DNA of 64,000 nt, taken from Crocodylus rhombifer. Taxonomy: Eukaryota > Chordata > Crocodylia > Crocodylidae. Within the stretch, counting starts at the first letter, position 1. Each line of letters opens with the position of its first letter. The translations under genes were made by a program, and so were the position numbers. The stretch covers positions 248,001 to 312,000 of the forward strand of contig JAVSML010001085.1 of assembly GCA_038503035.1 (NCBI GenBank), given 5' to 3'. The notes beneath the pieces were generated by a model. The model ran no database searches and was not told the origin of the DNA. It was given only the letters and a program-made list of their open reading frames with translations. This document shows positions 25,701 through 38,300 of this stretch, piece by piece.

Positions 25701-28700
25701 CAAAGCAGACTTAGATCAAATCTAGGGAGAAAGCTTCCTCAATGTTCCAATAGTAGGACCAAGGAATGGGCTGTCTAAACAAGTTGTGGCTTCTCTTTCG
25801 TGAGAGGCTTTCAAGCAGGGGTTGGATAGAAAACTGTCTGGAATGTTTCAGGAACAGTGCATTCTATACTTGTCCAAGAAGTCATGGTAGTCATCAGTTT
25901 CTCCAGATGTTTTCTCACTTAAAAATGGCAGTGGGAGTGCTTGAACTAAAACTCATCAAAAAAGCTTTAGTTCAAGTGCTGCTGCCACCATTTTTAAATG
26001 CGGGGACACTTGGAAGCGGAGCAGAGCCTAGTGGGCTGAAGGCGGATGTGGGCTGCCTACTGCAGGCTCGAGGCTGTCCGCCCTGCTGTCTTTGCCCTGG
26101 AAGCCCCATGCTGGCTGTGCCACCCTGCCTATCTGGCAATGGGGTGCACAGCTTGCTGCCCCTACTACTGCTGGGTGGGCAGGGGTACGTAGCTTGCATC
26201 GGGCTCCTGAGGGGAAAGGCAGCAGAGTGGGGAGTGAACATGCACTCCATGCACAAATCTGGGGGGGCACATTCGCCCCCATGCCTCCCTGATGGGTGTG
26301 TGCAATGGTGGGGAGCCGCTCTCCCCTCCTCCCCCACATTCCCTGGGTGACCCACCCATAGCTCCATCCTGCTCCCTGCCCAGGCCCATGCACAGCCTTG
26401 CCCCTGTTCCACTTCCTTCTGCACTGTGGGGACCTCCATCTGTCCTCCTACCCCCCAAACCTCTTCCCCTCCATAGACTTACCTGCAGGAAGCTGCTCTC
26501 CACATTGTATTCCTGGCCACATGCATGTATACGTATGTGTAGTGCCCCCTGCATCTTGCTCCCGACAGCCCCAAGCAGGACCCCTTGTAGGCTAGAATAC
26601 TGCTCGCCTACAAGGGAAAACCTTGCACTTCCTGAGGGAACCCAGGTATCCAAGGATCTCAGCCCTGCAGGGGAGAGGGGACCCAGGTGTCCAGGGCCCT
26701 GGGCAGAAGGCATAATTATTAGTAAGCGTTATGGGCTGCAACAGCCAAAAAAAGCAGATAATGTTGCTAATAAGCAACTGATATATTGGTGCACCTCTAG
26801 CAATTTGCATTGGTAAGCTTGTGGTTTAAGAACATACTTGAGTTTGTATTTTTTTGGCTCTTAGATTTTTCTCTTTATCCTTTTTCTCTTCCTTTCTCTT
26901 TTTAAAAACATTTTCTTCTCTATTCCTGTTTCCATTTTATCTGCAGAAAAAAGAAGGTATGGATAAAGGAGCAATGGGGTCAGGGGAATAAAATTAATAA
27001 AATATTTTGCTTTCAATTTTTTTTTTACTAAAGCTAGGGAAAAAAACACTAAAAGTCTTCAATTTCCAGAGAGGCTTTCCTTAAAAGAAATAGTGTCAGA
27101 TATGGAAAACTTTAATTGGTTTTACCTGACAACAGCTGATTCTGGTATTCCTTTGGGGAAGAATAACAAGAAACAGCTTTTATAATCTTCTTCTCCAGAC
27201 TTTTACAGAGATATAATACTCAGGAGTAAAAGATTCCTGGTGATCTCTAACAGTATTCATGCCATCATCTTGCCCTTTGAATTAGTTGGTAGTACTAGCA
27301 CCTCAATTTCACAGCTAGTAATTGCAAACAATAAATTGATTAAATCAGTACAACTCTGCAAAGTGTTTGTTTTGAAAGGTGTTTCAGTTAAATGAACGAA
27401 CACTATGTGTTCCCCTATTTGGATAAAAAGAGAATAAATCTCTTTGTTTTATACTTCAGTTTTTCAGATCACTGAACTCGCAGTGGAAGAGCCGGAATTC
27501 AATTCGGTGACAGTAAGCCTGCCAATAATACGCAATGCTGGGACACTTGGCAATGTTACTGTAGAGTGGGTTGCTACCATAAATGGACAACTTGCAGCTG
27601 GTGACTTGCGGGTTGTCTCGGGTAACATTAGCTTTGCCCCTGGGGAAACTGTTCAGACACTGTTGTTGGAGATCTTGGATGATGATGTTCCAGAAATTGA
27701 AGAGGTGAGTTGAATATCTGAATGCTACATGATGTGACTAAATGCCAAGCAGCTCTGTTTTATTGTGGTGGTGGATAAGAAGCGGAAAAAGGGAGGCAAC
27801 TTTAAACAATTTGAAAAGAAATCAGCCTGCAAATAGTTTTTATAAATCTGAAAATCATTTATCACTTTTTCCAGAATTTTGTTTCCTAGTTATTGATATT
27901 AGTCTTTGAAAAGGTAACCAGAACTTTGAAGGTATCTATGGGATTGACCCTTTCTGTTTGCACCTGCTGATAGACTATTATAAAGATTCATCCACACAAG
28001 TTAGGTGAGGCTTGAGGGGCGAACTCGCACAAACATTTCAGGTACAAAAAGGGGATAGACGAGGATGTATCTTGGCCCCTTTGTTATTTAATCTTTACAT
28101 GAATTACATTATCAGCAATATGCAGGATGCTCATTTCCATCCCCCCAAATTATTAGCAACTCCAGTTCCTATTTTAATATATGCAGATGATACCATTATG
28201 CTGTCAAGAACCCCTGTTGGACTACACAGAGCAATTACAACTTTTGAGTATCTTTGTGGACAAAAAAAACTTAAAGATAAATTATGATAAATCCAAAATA
28301 ATGTTTTGGGGAAGCCGTTTGAAAAACCCATGGAACATGGGGGGAACCAAACTCCAATTTATTAACACCATATTCAGTTAAAACCATACAACTAAAGCAG
28401 CCCAATTGGCTGTGGCTATAAAGAAATTTTATGAGATCACAGCAGGACGATCAGTCCAAGTTCCTACGTCAGCATATAAAGCCAAAGTTGTGTCTCAGAT
28501 TCCATGTGGCACTGAAGTATAGGGTTATGCCTCCAGTAATGATGTAGACATACCTCAGAACAAGTGTCTTAGGGCTCTTCTGGATCTTCCTCCTTCAACT
28601 CCTGCATCTTTTTTGATTAGACAGGATTAGATTCTATTTTAATTAATATTATAATAACTATTATTATTATTATTATTATAATGGTGGGATTTTGTTTCAA

Positions 28701-31700
28701 AATCCTGGCTTTTCTGCCATCTCATCTGCTTAAATTGTGCTATATAGAAGGCGTCAGTAATCTCTTCTCTTCAATCTCCCTGGTTAGCTTTTCTTTTCCA
28801 TACTTTTGCACTTTCTGGGGTGGGATACTATGTTAAAGATGATGAAAGATTTTTCTCCCCAATAGATAAAGTTTGGGTTTTTTAGAGGTTATGAGATATT
28901 GCCAGACAGAATGATTTTGCAGTGGCTAGGGCTACTTGTATTGCCCCTTGATGTACTCTTTGGAAATTAGTTTGGGAGTGGGGGAGAAAGATATTTCCAG
29001 TTGGATCTCGACAATAAATGGCAATCCTCTTTTGACTAGACGTAGGACTGAACAGATGCTTACAGCTGTTTTGGCTGGACATAGACTTTCTATTCCAAGG
29101 GCTAGAAGATGTTGCATGTCTAGGAGTTTTGGAAGACCCTATTCATTATGTTTTAGAATGTTCTTTATATAACAACATAAGGAGAACCTATTTATCACCA
29201 TTCTTGCAGAAATTGATACATTTTTCAAATAAAGAGAAACTAAACTGGCTCTTTCAGCAAACAGATCCATATTTAGTAAACTGTCTTGCAATTTTTGTTG
29301 ATAGGGCTGAAGCGATTAGAGTTAAATATCCTTTACTGTTGATATGATTGATACATTGTAACACTATCTGATTTTACTGTGCCAGTTGTGGATCTATGTA
29401 CAATATCTCCATAGATTCATGATTTGATTTATTACTATATTTATACTAATAATGTTTTTATAATGGTTGGCTCTATTTTATTGTTATATTTGTATTTCTG
29501 TTATTTTTGCCTATATTTAGTTGTGTGTTTTTCATGTTGTTTCCACGAGCATGGGTTTCAGCCAGAATCCTTCATAAACTCAACTCAACTGAACTGAATG
29601 GAATGTATCTATTTAAACAAACAGAAATGTTTTAAAAAAATCAGAAGGCTCAAGCAAAATAATGACTTCAATAAATGGGTCAACTGCTGATTAGTGAATC
29701 GGATCCAGTATGTCTGACTCATCCAGTAGTAGTGTATCAGACCCATCTTTAACCCTCTAATTTTATGTGAAAGGTGTGAGGTGGGGAAGGGTTGGCTAAA
29801 ATATTCTTTTCATCATATTGTAGTTAACAATCATGCAGTGTTGCAAAAAAAAAAAATTTTTTTGAAATTAAATGTAGACCTGTTCTTTGGTTATTTATAT
29901 TTTACCTCTGACTGAAAATAGAGTTTTGAAATGATTTCCTATTCTGTGATAATTTTGAGTTCAACTGAATCTTCCTATTCACTGTCTTGAGAGAGATTTT
30001 TTCGGTATTAAAAATGAGGGATGAAAGTAATGCAGAGGATGAAGAGACTTTTATTTGGTTTGGAAACTGACTATTCCAAATCATTATTTAAAATTAATGA
30101 TTAAACTAATCAGGTTTTTTTAATTCACTTTATTTCTGAAGTGTTTTCAGCTAAAGGACAGACCATGAACGCTTTCTTCCCTTTAGTAGAGCACTCATTA
30201 AAGTCAGTAGGACTACTTATGCAACGAATCTGATTGCCAGTGGGAGGGGAGAGTTCAAACCTGACCCTTCCTCTTGAATTGTCATTTTACAAAAAACGTG
30301 GTTAAGGAAAGTCTAAATGTGTTGGGTTTTTTTCAGATTATCCATGTGGAATTAACTCAGGCTTCCAATGGTGGTGCTATTGGATCAGATAGAGTGGCAA
30401 ATATTATAATACCTGCCAATGATAATCCTTATGGCACAGTGTTCTTTCAGCACCCCTTGTATAGATTTCAGGAGCCGTTGGAAAGAAGTTCTCTTGCAAA
30501 CATAACTGTTCAAAGAAGGTCTGTATAGCACAGTTGGGGTTTTTATGTAACTGTTCCAGTCCCTTTTTTTTTAATCTCCGTGAACTTTGTCTTTTTAGTT
30601 TGACTCCTTCCTTGGGTAGTTTAACTTGTCAGTTTATCAGGTTAATCTTCTCCCAGGGTAAAATTCATATGTCTGCTAGGCTTTGGTTTTTTGTTTGTTC
30701 CTAAAATCATTTAGAGTTCTTTTATGAAGTTGAACAGAGAGACAAAGTGCATTCTCCAATCATCGCTTTGGATTTATAAAAAGCTGGGGAGGTATAAGGG
30801 AAGAAGAGCAGTACCTCTGTGAACACCCTAGGAAAGAGCTATTTTGCCAGCACAGCTTAGAATGCGTTTCCTGGAGCTTAGATTATTTGAAACTAACGAA
30901 GAGACGTATAGCATGTAAGGAAAAATAAGTCTTGACTAATTACCATGACTTTCTCATTTATTGCAACACCTTCTAGCGGGGGAAGATTTGGTCAGCTTCA
31001 GATATTCTACAGCACTTCTGAGATTGATGTTGTAGCTCTTGCAATGGAAGAAGGCCAGGATGTACTTACCTATTATGAAAATCCTGTGCAAGGAACTCCT
31101 GACCAGCCATCAAAAACTAGAGTGAATGTGTCAGCAGCAGGTGATCCATTATATACCTGTGCCACTCGGTGCCTAAAAGAACAAGCATGTTCAGCCTTTA
31201 CATTTTCTAGTGCCTCTGGAATTCCTTTGTGCTTCTGGCTGACATCGTGGATAAGTCCAGTAAACAACAATTCGGGATTCTGGACCTACAAGAAAAATGT
31301 CACCAGTGTGTCTTTTGTTTTTAGCGCACAAGCCATTGCTGGTAGTGACTACGAATCAGTTACAAGGCAATGGGCCATAATGTCAGAAGGTGAAGAGTTT
31401 GCAAATCTCACAGTTACCATACTTCCTGATAGCTTGCCAGAGTTGGATGAGAAATTCATTATATCCCTTTTGAAAGTTGAACTGATGAACATCTCAGCCA
31501 TCTTAAAAAACCAGCCAACTATAGGACAGCCAAATACCTCCACAGTTGTCATAATGATGAATGGAGATGCCTTTGGAGTGTTTATGATCTACAGTATAAG
31601 TCCCAATGCAACAGAAGAAGGTCTGTATTTGGAAGTGGAAGAACGACTTCAGACTGATGTGCAGTTAATGATACACAGAACAGAAGGCAGCATGGGGCAG

Positions 31701-32340
31701 GTGACAGTGGAATGGCGAGTAACTGGTGGAACAGCTACTCCATACATGGATTTTATGGGTGATGGTGAAATTCTGGTGTTTGCTGAAGGTGAGGCAAAGT
31801 TTACATTCATTTTTGTTCTGCCAAAATAGTGACAGGCAGAGAGCACTAGATAAGCAGACTAACCCCTAGACTTTAAAAAAAAAAAAAAAAAAAAAAAAGG
31901 ACATTATCTTCTTCATTGGCCAGGGTATTAGGCATGCATTTTCAAACATAAGGGGGATGTCAGGTCTGTCAAAGAATGACACACTAAAGTGGCTTCAGTA
32001 TCAACTGACAGTTTGACAGAGCAGACAGAGACCTGGCACACCCCTCCACATGCACAACATCCTAAAATGGGGCATGCTTTGGAAAATTCATTCTGGCATA
32101 CTTATTGGCACATGCCTAGCACTATGCCATGGCAACTACATTATATACGTTTTGGAATGTAATGGAGTAGGTACGCTGGGCTCCACCACCAGGCTCCTCT
32201 CCTGTCTTTTGATACTGTAAACAGACCTGTAGTGTTTTCTTGTAGCTCTTCTGTCTTGTCCTCAATATCTGCTATCCCCTACAAATGTTTCTAAATGTAA
32301 TATTAAAGTAGCTCCTTTCAGGCATGTTGTACTGCATGTT

Positions 32341-32382
<42 letters not shown>

Positions 32383-35300
32383 GCACGCACCCTGGTTCCT
32401 ATCTCCTTTACATTGATGTACATCAGGAATGATGTCATTGCAGTCATTAGGTATAAATAAGAGCAGATCCAAAGTACTCTTTCTGAGCCTCTTGTGCAGC
32501 AATAAAAACAAAACAAAACACCAAATCTTTAGGATGGCTGCCTCTCCTTTCTCCCAACTAGCAAGGTTTTTGAAATGACAGCATCTCTTTTATTTATTTA
32601 TTTTATTAATTTTTAAATACACCAAGTAAACTTACAACATTGAATAACACAACGGAGTTGCTGTCACATTGCAAAGTACAATACTCCATAGTACAGATGC
32701 ACCCTACATTTTGAAAAGCCATTGGTGAGTGGATGCTGTGCACTTCTACTAAGTCAGCTATGTTAATTAATTATATTTAAGTGCCAGGTAATGATATAGT
32801 AGGAAACACCTGTGTGTTTCGTAAACATGCAAATACATCATTGTAAGATGTATTTAGGTATTTCATGTGCTATGAACAGTAAGACTAAACTGGAAATTTT
32901 AGGGGTCACTTTTGGCAACCAGATAATTTTATATTGTTTAATAGTTATATTAATTTCAATGGGTAAGTCAGCAAAGTAGGTAGGAAATGCACATGGAAGG
33001 GTTATAGAATTATGAGATACTATACAAACTCTTAAGCTCAGTAAATATAATATATATAGAATTATGGGGATATGAGCATGCCAGTCTGTTCATACACGTT
33101 CATTAGAAAAATCACGTGCATTATTGTTTTCTTTTACACTAAAACTTTACTCTTCTTCTAAATGTAGTTAGAAGGGTGTTGCAAATATGAACGCACAAAG
33201 AATTCTGGCATTTGAAAATGAATTATTCAGACTTTTAAGACTGTTACACAATGGGTTTAGTAGTTGTGTTGCAATGATATATAATTGCATAATTGTATTC
33301 AGTAACATACACTCAACTGTAAAAAGGATAATAAAAATATAAATTTGACAAATTACATATATTTTCCTTCCATTTCTAAAAGTGCATATGACTTATGATG
33401 ACTTATATAGGTATTTTCCTATTTCTTTTTCATAGGTGAAACTAAAAAAATGGTCACGTTGACTATTTTAGATGACCCAGAGCCAGAAGATAATGAAAGT
33501 ATTATAATCAGCCTGACCTATACTGAAGGAGGCAGCCGTATTCTACCCAGTTCTGACAGTGTCACTCTGATTATTCTGGCCAATGACAATGTAGCTGGAG
33601 TTATTAGCTTTCAGACAGCCTCAAGATCTGTTATTGGCCGTGAAGGTGGGTTCCTCTTTATATTGACTACACTTACTTTGTTTGCCATCAACTTCCACAT
33701 TAATGTTCTTTCTTCATGAAGACTTTATAAAGTTGTTCTTTTCATTCTGCTAATGAAAGTAGTCTTGAAAACACATTGAATATCTGCTATATTCCACTGA
33801 GGATTAAGGTCCTTCAAATATAATTCTCAGGGCAGGGACAAAATGAACAATGATACTGTGTTAAAAGTGTGAGGGTGCATGAGACTCTGTTCTTTAGCTC
33901 AGTACCTGCAGTTATTTTGCCTGTCTAATCCTATCCCTCAGCAAACGGAAATTGAACCAGGATAATTTATAGGTTTAACTGATGAAGTTTCACTTACTGA
34001 AGGACAGGAGCAGTCAGATTGAAACAGTTTAAATGGAGCAGCTCATGTATGCCCCATGAAATGATATAATTTTCTGTCCATGCCCACAGAGAACTCCCTG
34101 AAGGGACAAAAAGATTGGGTTCAAAACCATTTTATATAGCTTCAGCAGTGTTTCCATTTTTTCTTTCTGAAGTCACACCTTCTGTGCTTTTTGGCATACT
34201 ATTTTTAGCCCCTTTCTAAATTTTCCTATTATATTTATTGCCAAATTCTGGGCTTTGATAAAACTACAGTTTTTGTTGAATCATATGTGTTGTTATCCAT
34301 TCATAGCAATACCGTTATCTGTTTAATCATCTGTTAATGATTTTCATCAACTTGAAATATTCTGAAAGATACAACAGCAACAACAACGACAAAAAAAATA
34401 GGAGCTTGTCATGATGAACACACCTCCTTCCCTCCTTCCTTCATGACCCTTGGGGGAATGACCACTTGTGTTTTGATTGTAGGTGGTATGGAGTATAGGA
34501 GTCCTGTCTCATCTTTAAATCCCATGGACACTTAAGAAGAAATATAATAGTTTTAGCAAGGACAAATGTTTATTAATGTTTTAAAAGAAAAAATTGCATG
34601 TTAGCTTTAAGGTTTGCTGTACTTTCAGATACGATGATTGTCTTGGTTTGGCTTTTGCTTGAATCTAAATGAACTACAGTATCAATGTTCTCTAAAATTT
34701 GTTGCTGTCTTGGTCAAGGCAAGTTAACTAGAACACGCATCTTTTCCCCAGGGAAAGTATATGATGAATATACATTGCTAAGAGGGACAGATTCTCATTT
34801 AATCTTCCTAAACCAAATGTGTTCATTGGTAGGCATGAAAGGACATCATAACTCTTTGAAAGTTTTTTATCTAGGTGGTTTATGTTAATTCTGTGCTGGT
34901 GTGACTCTTTCTTTAAATCCACTTTTCCTCCACATTAATGGTTCTGAGCAGCCAGTCATCAGCAGTAATCTTGACAAGCTAAGCAGAACCATCAATGAGC
35001 ACAAGGAATTGATGCAAACTGTCTCGGCATCAGAGATTATGATGACCCTCATGAGACTTTTCCATTTGGTTAAATTTAATTTACAGAACAGTAGCAAATA
35101 CTATGTTGACATTGAAATATTGTTGTTTATATTTTGGAAACTATTGGTTATTGATTCTCCATGTTGTAACAAATAAGAGTGCATTGGCTCCCAGCAAGGA
35201 AAAATAACCATGCAGAATCTTTTAGGTAACAAGAATAAACTATTATGACATCATAGACTGAATTAGTGCTTCATTTTTGTCTTCGATATCTAGACTTTCT

Positions 35301-38300
35301 TGGCCAGAAAAAAAATACTTATATCAGACATAACTGCAAATTCACTATTCTACTATGTAACTTGTTATTCACCAGCTAAATAATAAGTTAGTTTCAAAAT
35401 GAGTATATAGTGCATCATAGCTTTGTAGGCATGTATTCAGTGTTCTGTGTCAATTCACCACGTAGATCTCTAGGCTTAGGTAACAAATTTAAAAAATAAA
35501 ATAAAATTAGGTGAAACTGACCTGATAAAACATTTTCCAGTCAGCAGAAATGATTTTGATATTTATTCAGACCTACTGAAGGCAGAATTGCATACATATT
35601 CACTCTTCCCTATGTTCATTCTGGATATGGCAAGTAAAAGGTCTTAGTATTGGTCATTAATGAACCTTTGGAATTGGTGATTAATAGTCAGTTAGATTTA
35701 ATGTTTTGGCCAGTGTTCTAATACAGACTGCTCATGAGTTTGTTGTAACTGCTTTATACATGATGAATTTTGCTGTGAACAATGATAAGTGACTGTATTG
35801 CATAATATTGTATTGAAATATGCTGTGTCTTATTTGTGCATTTTGCAGTTGTGGCACTGAAGTAGATTATAATGTGCTAAGCATGAATTTGTTTTTGAAA
35901 ATGGACATGCAAAATTCTCAAATAGGATAGAATGGATTTCAGTGCAGTGTTAAACAATATATGATGTTCCCCACTAGAAATTGTAGACCCTAGAGTACAT
36001 ACTTGGAAACCCAGAGCCACAGAAACCATCATCTTGATGTCGTGTTTAATACATTTGAACTATCTCTTCTCTCAGCAATGATGTGGACCAGCTTAACACA
36101 GAATGTAATCATCAGCAAATTCCAGGATTTAACTGAGTTATGAAATGCTGATGCATAAACACATATACTGGTCTAAATTATTTGGAAATGGACTTTATTT
36201 TACACCTGTATAGCTTTATATATAATTTAATTAAAATATTTATACACTTTCTTTCAAAATTTATATTCTGGTCTCCTAAAGTTAATAATTCATTTCCATC
36301 TCATTACAGTGATGGACAAACCTTGGATAACAATGGTTCTTCAACAGAAAAGGAGCTATCTAGAGTATTTTTATGATGTTCTTCCTGTCATTTTAGCTGA
36401 TCAATACTACTTACAAATATTCTGTCCTGGGAATACTCTAAAATCATACTAGGGGTTGAACTGGCCTTACCTGATCTCACACTAATGAAAGAGCCCAGGG
36501 TGGTTCACAGCCAACTTAGCTTATCTTCTTCCCATTTTTTCATAGCTGTGGCAAGGTATAATGCTGGATCTAGTCCCACTAGGTCTGTTACAGATATTGC
36601 ACCTCTATAAACTAAGAGTATTTATATTAGCAGTCAATGAAATCATACTGCTGTAACGTTAGCTATGGACTCAACAGAACAAATATGTACTCTTTTTATG
36701 TAGCCGCAGCACACAAGTCCTAACAGCCCACATGAACTGATTTTGCACAAAATTAATCTATTGCTTAGAGGAGGTAAGCTCCTTTCAGGTTTAAGAAGAG
36801 AATCTCTTTTCCCCTGTAGGTGGTAGTTACTGAGGCATGTACTGGTCCCTATACACATGCTCTGGAATGGGGGAGGAGGCGTTTTAATAAGAGCGGCTCC
36901 CAGACAGCTGCTGTAATTAAAATACCATAGCATTACCTGTATTCAGCACCCCACATTTCAAAAAGGCTGCAGGTATGGTTTAAGTAAAACTTGTTTGATA
37001 AGTTTTAGTTAAAGTGCTCCCACCACCATTTTGAAATATGGGATGCTGAATCCATGAATCCATCAATGAGGAGGCACAGTGGAACATTTTAATTGGAATG
37101 TTCCAGCAGACTTGATTAATCTAATTAGAACACATCAGAGCACATGTATAGGCACCTATAGGTACAAGAGAAAGTAGACATCCCTGTCTGCATCAAATAG
37201 ACTAGTTCTCTGCTCCTTTGACCTCTATTGTGGTCTCTGTGCTATGGAGCCACATGAATAGGCTTATGTCCAAGATTAACAACAACGAAAAACAAAATCA
37301 ATGCGATTCCTTTGAATTTCTCTAGTACAAATGGGCAGAAAAGGCATTTTTCTAGCAGTTAGGAAAGTCAAACTAAGCTCGTAACAAGTGTATTTTTGCA
37401 TCTTTAGAGTAGTTTGGGATGAAGAAAAAAACCCCTTAACTGCATTCATTTTTCCTTTTTTCCAAAAGAAAAGAATGTCAGTGTACGTAACTTTAAAACA
37501 ATCCTTTGTATATGGACAGGCCCAAGTATCTTGATACTGTAGATTTCTGTATGTTTTCTTGACTTTCAGAAGCCAATGCAATACTGTATGTACTGGCAAA
37601 CTTAAACAATGTGCACCTGAAAAATGCTGTTGAAAGATGTATGTAATATACTTACATTTTGAAAACAAACATATGTCTTATACTGTGTATATACTACCTA
37701 TCTAAACACATACCCCAATTATAAATAATAACATATAATCTTTATTTGATGCAATATGTAAATCCACAAACCATTTGCATTTAAAACTCTTTTAAATGCA
37801 AATTTAAAACTCTCTTTAAAGGAATTACACTAATACATATTTAAGTATTAAAACTATTGTATTTTTGTTTTTCACAAATTTTCCAAAGATGGTTATGCTA
37901 CTTTTTTCCCCCCAGTTTTTACCTTTTGGACTAAATAATAAAAATGTAACTAGTATAACTAGAAATGCTTTTTGTAAACTAACATTGACCAAAGTCAATT
38001 AACAAAGATCTCTTGAAAAATTATAGGTCAATATTAACTTTTTTTGAATATTTTCTTTTGTTCTCTTTAAAATCTGTAACTGTGATTGTATTTATAAGTT
38101 AAACTCGCGTAAATGGGATTTACAGGTAATTGCAAGCATTTTTCTGCATGCATTGTGCAAAATTACATTACAGTGAAATAATATTAGCAATATGTACATT
38201 TTTTTATGTTGAACTGCAATAGGAATCCACATGTATCATAGCTGGTACATACAGCATTTACTAATATGGGTAGACTACATATTGCCGTTGTTCCGATGTT

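Noticed and set aside
25972..26816. Long open frames on both strands (up to 194 codons) in the GC-rich block
   Set aside because: They overlap on several frames, have low-complexity Pro/Gly/Ser composition and no domain. They follow from GC-richness of a transposon.
31875..31898. Poly-A run as the tail of a processed pseudogene
   Set aside because: No reading frame or target duplication was recognised around it.
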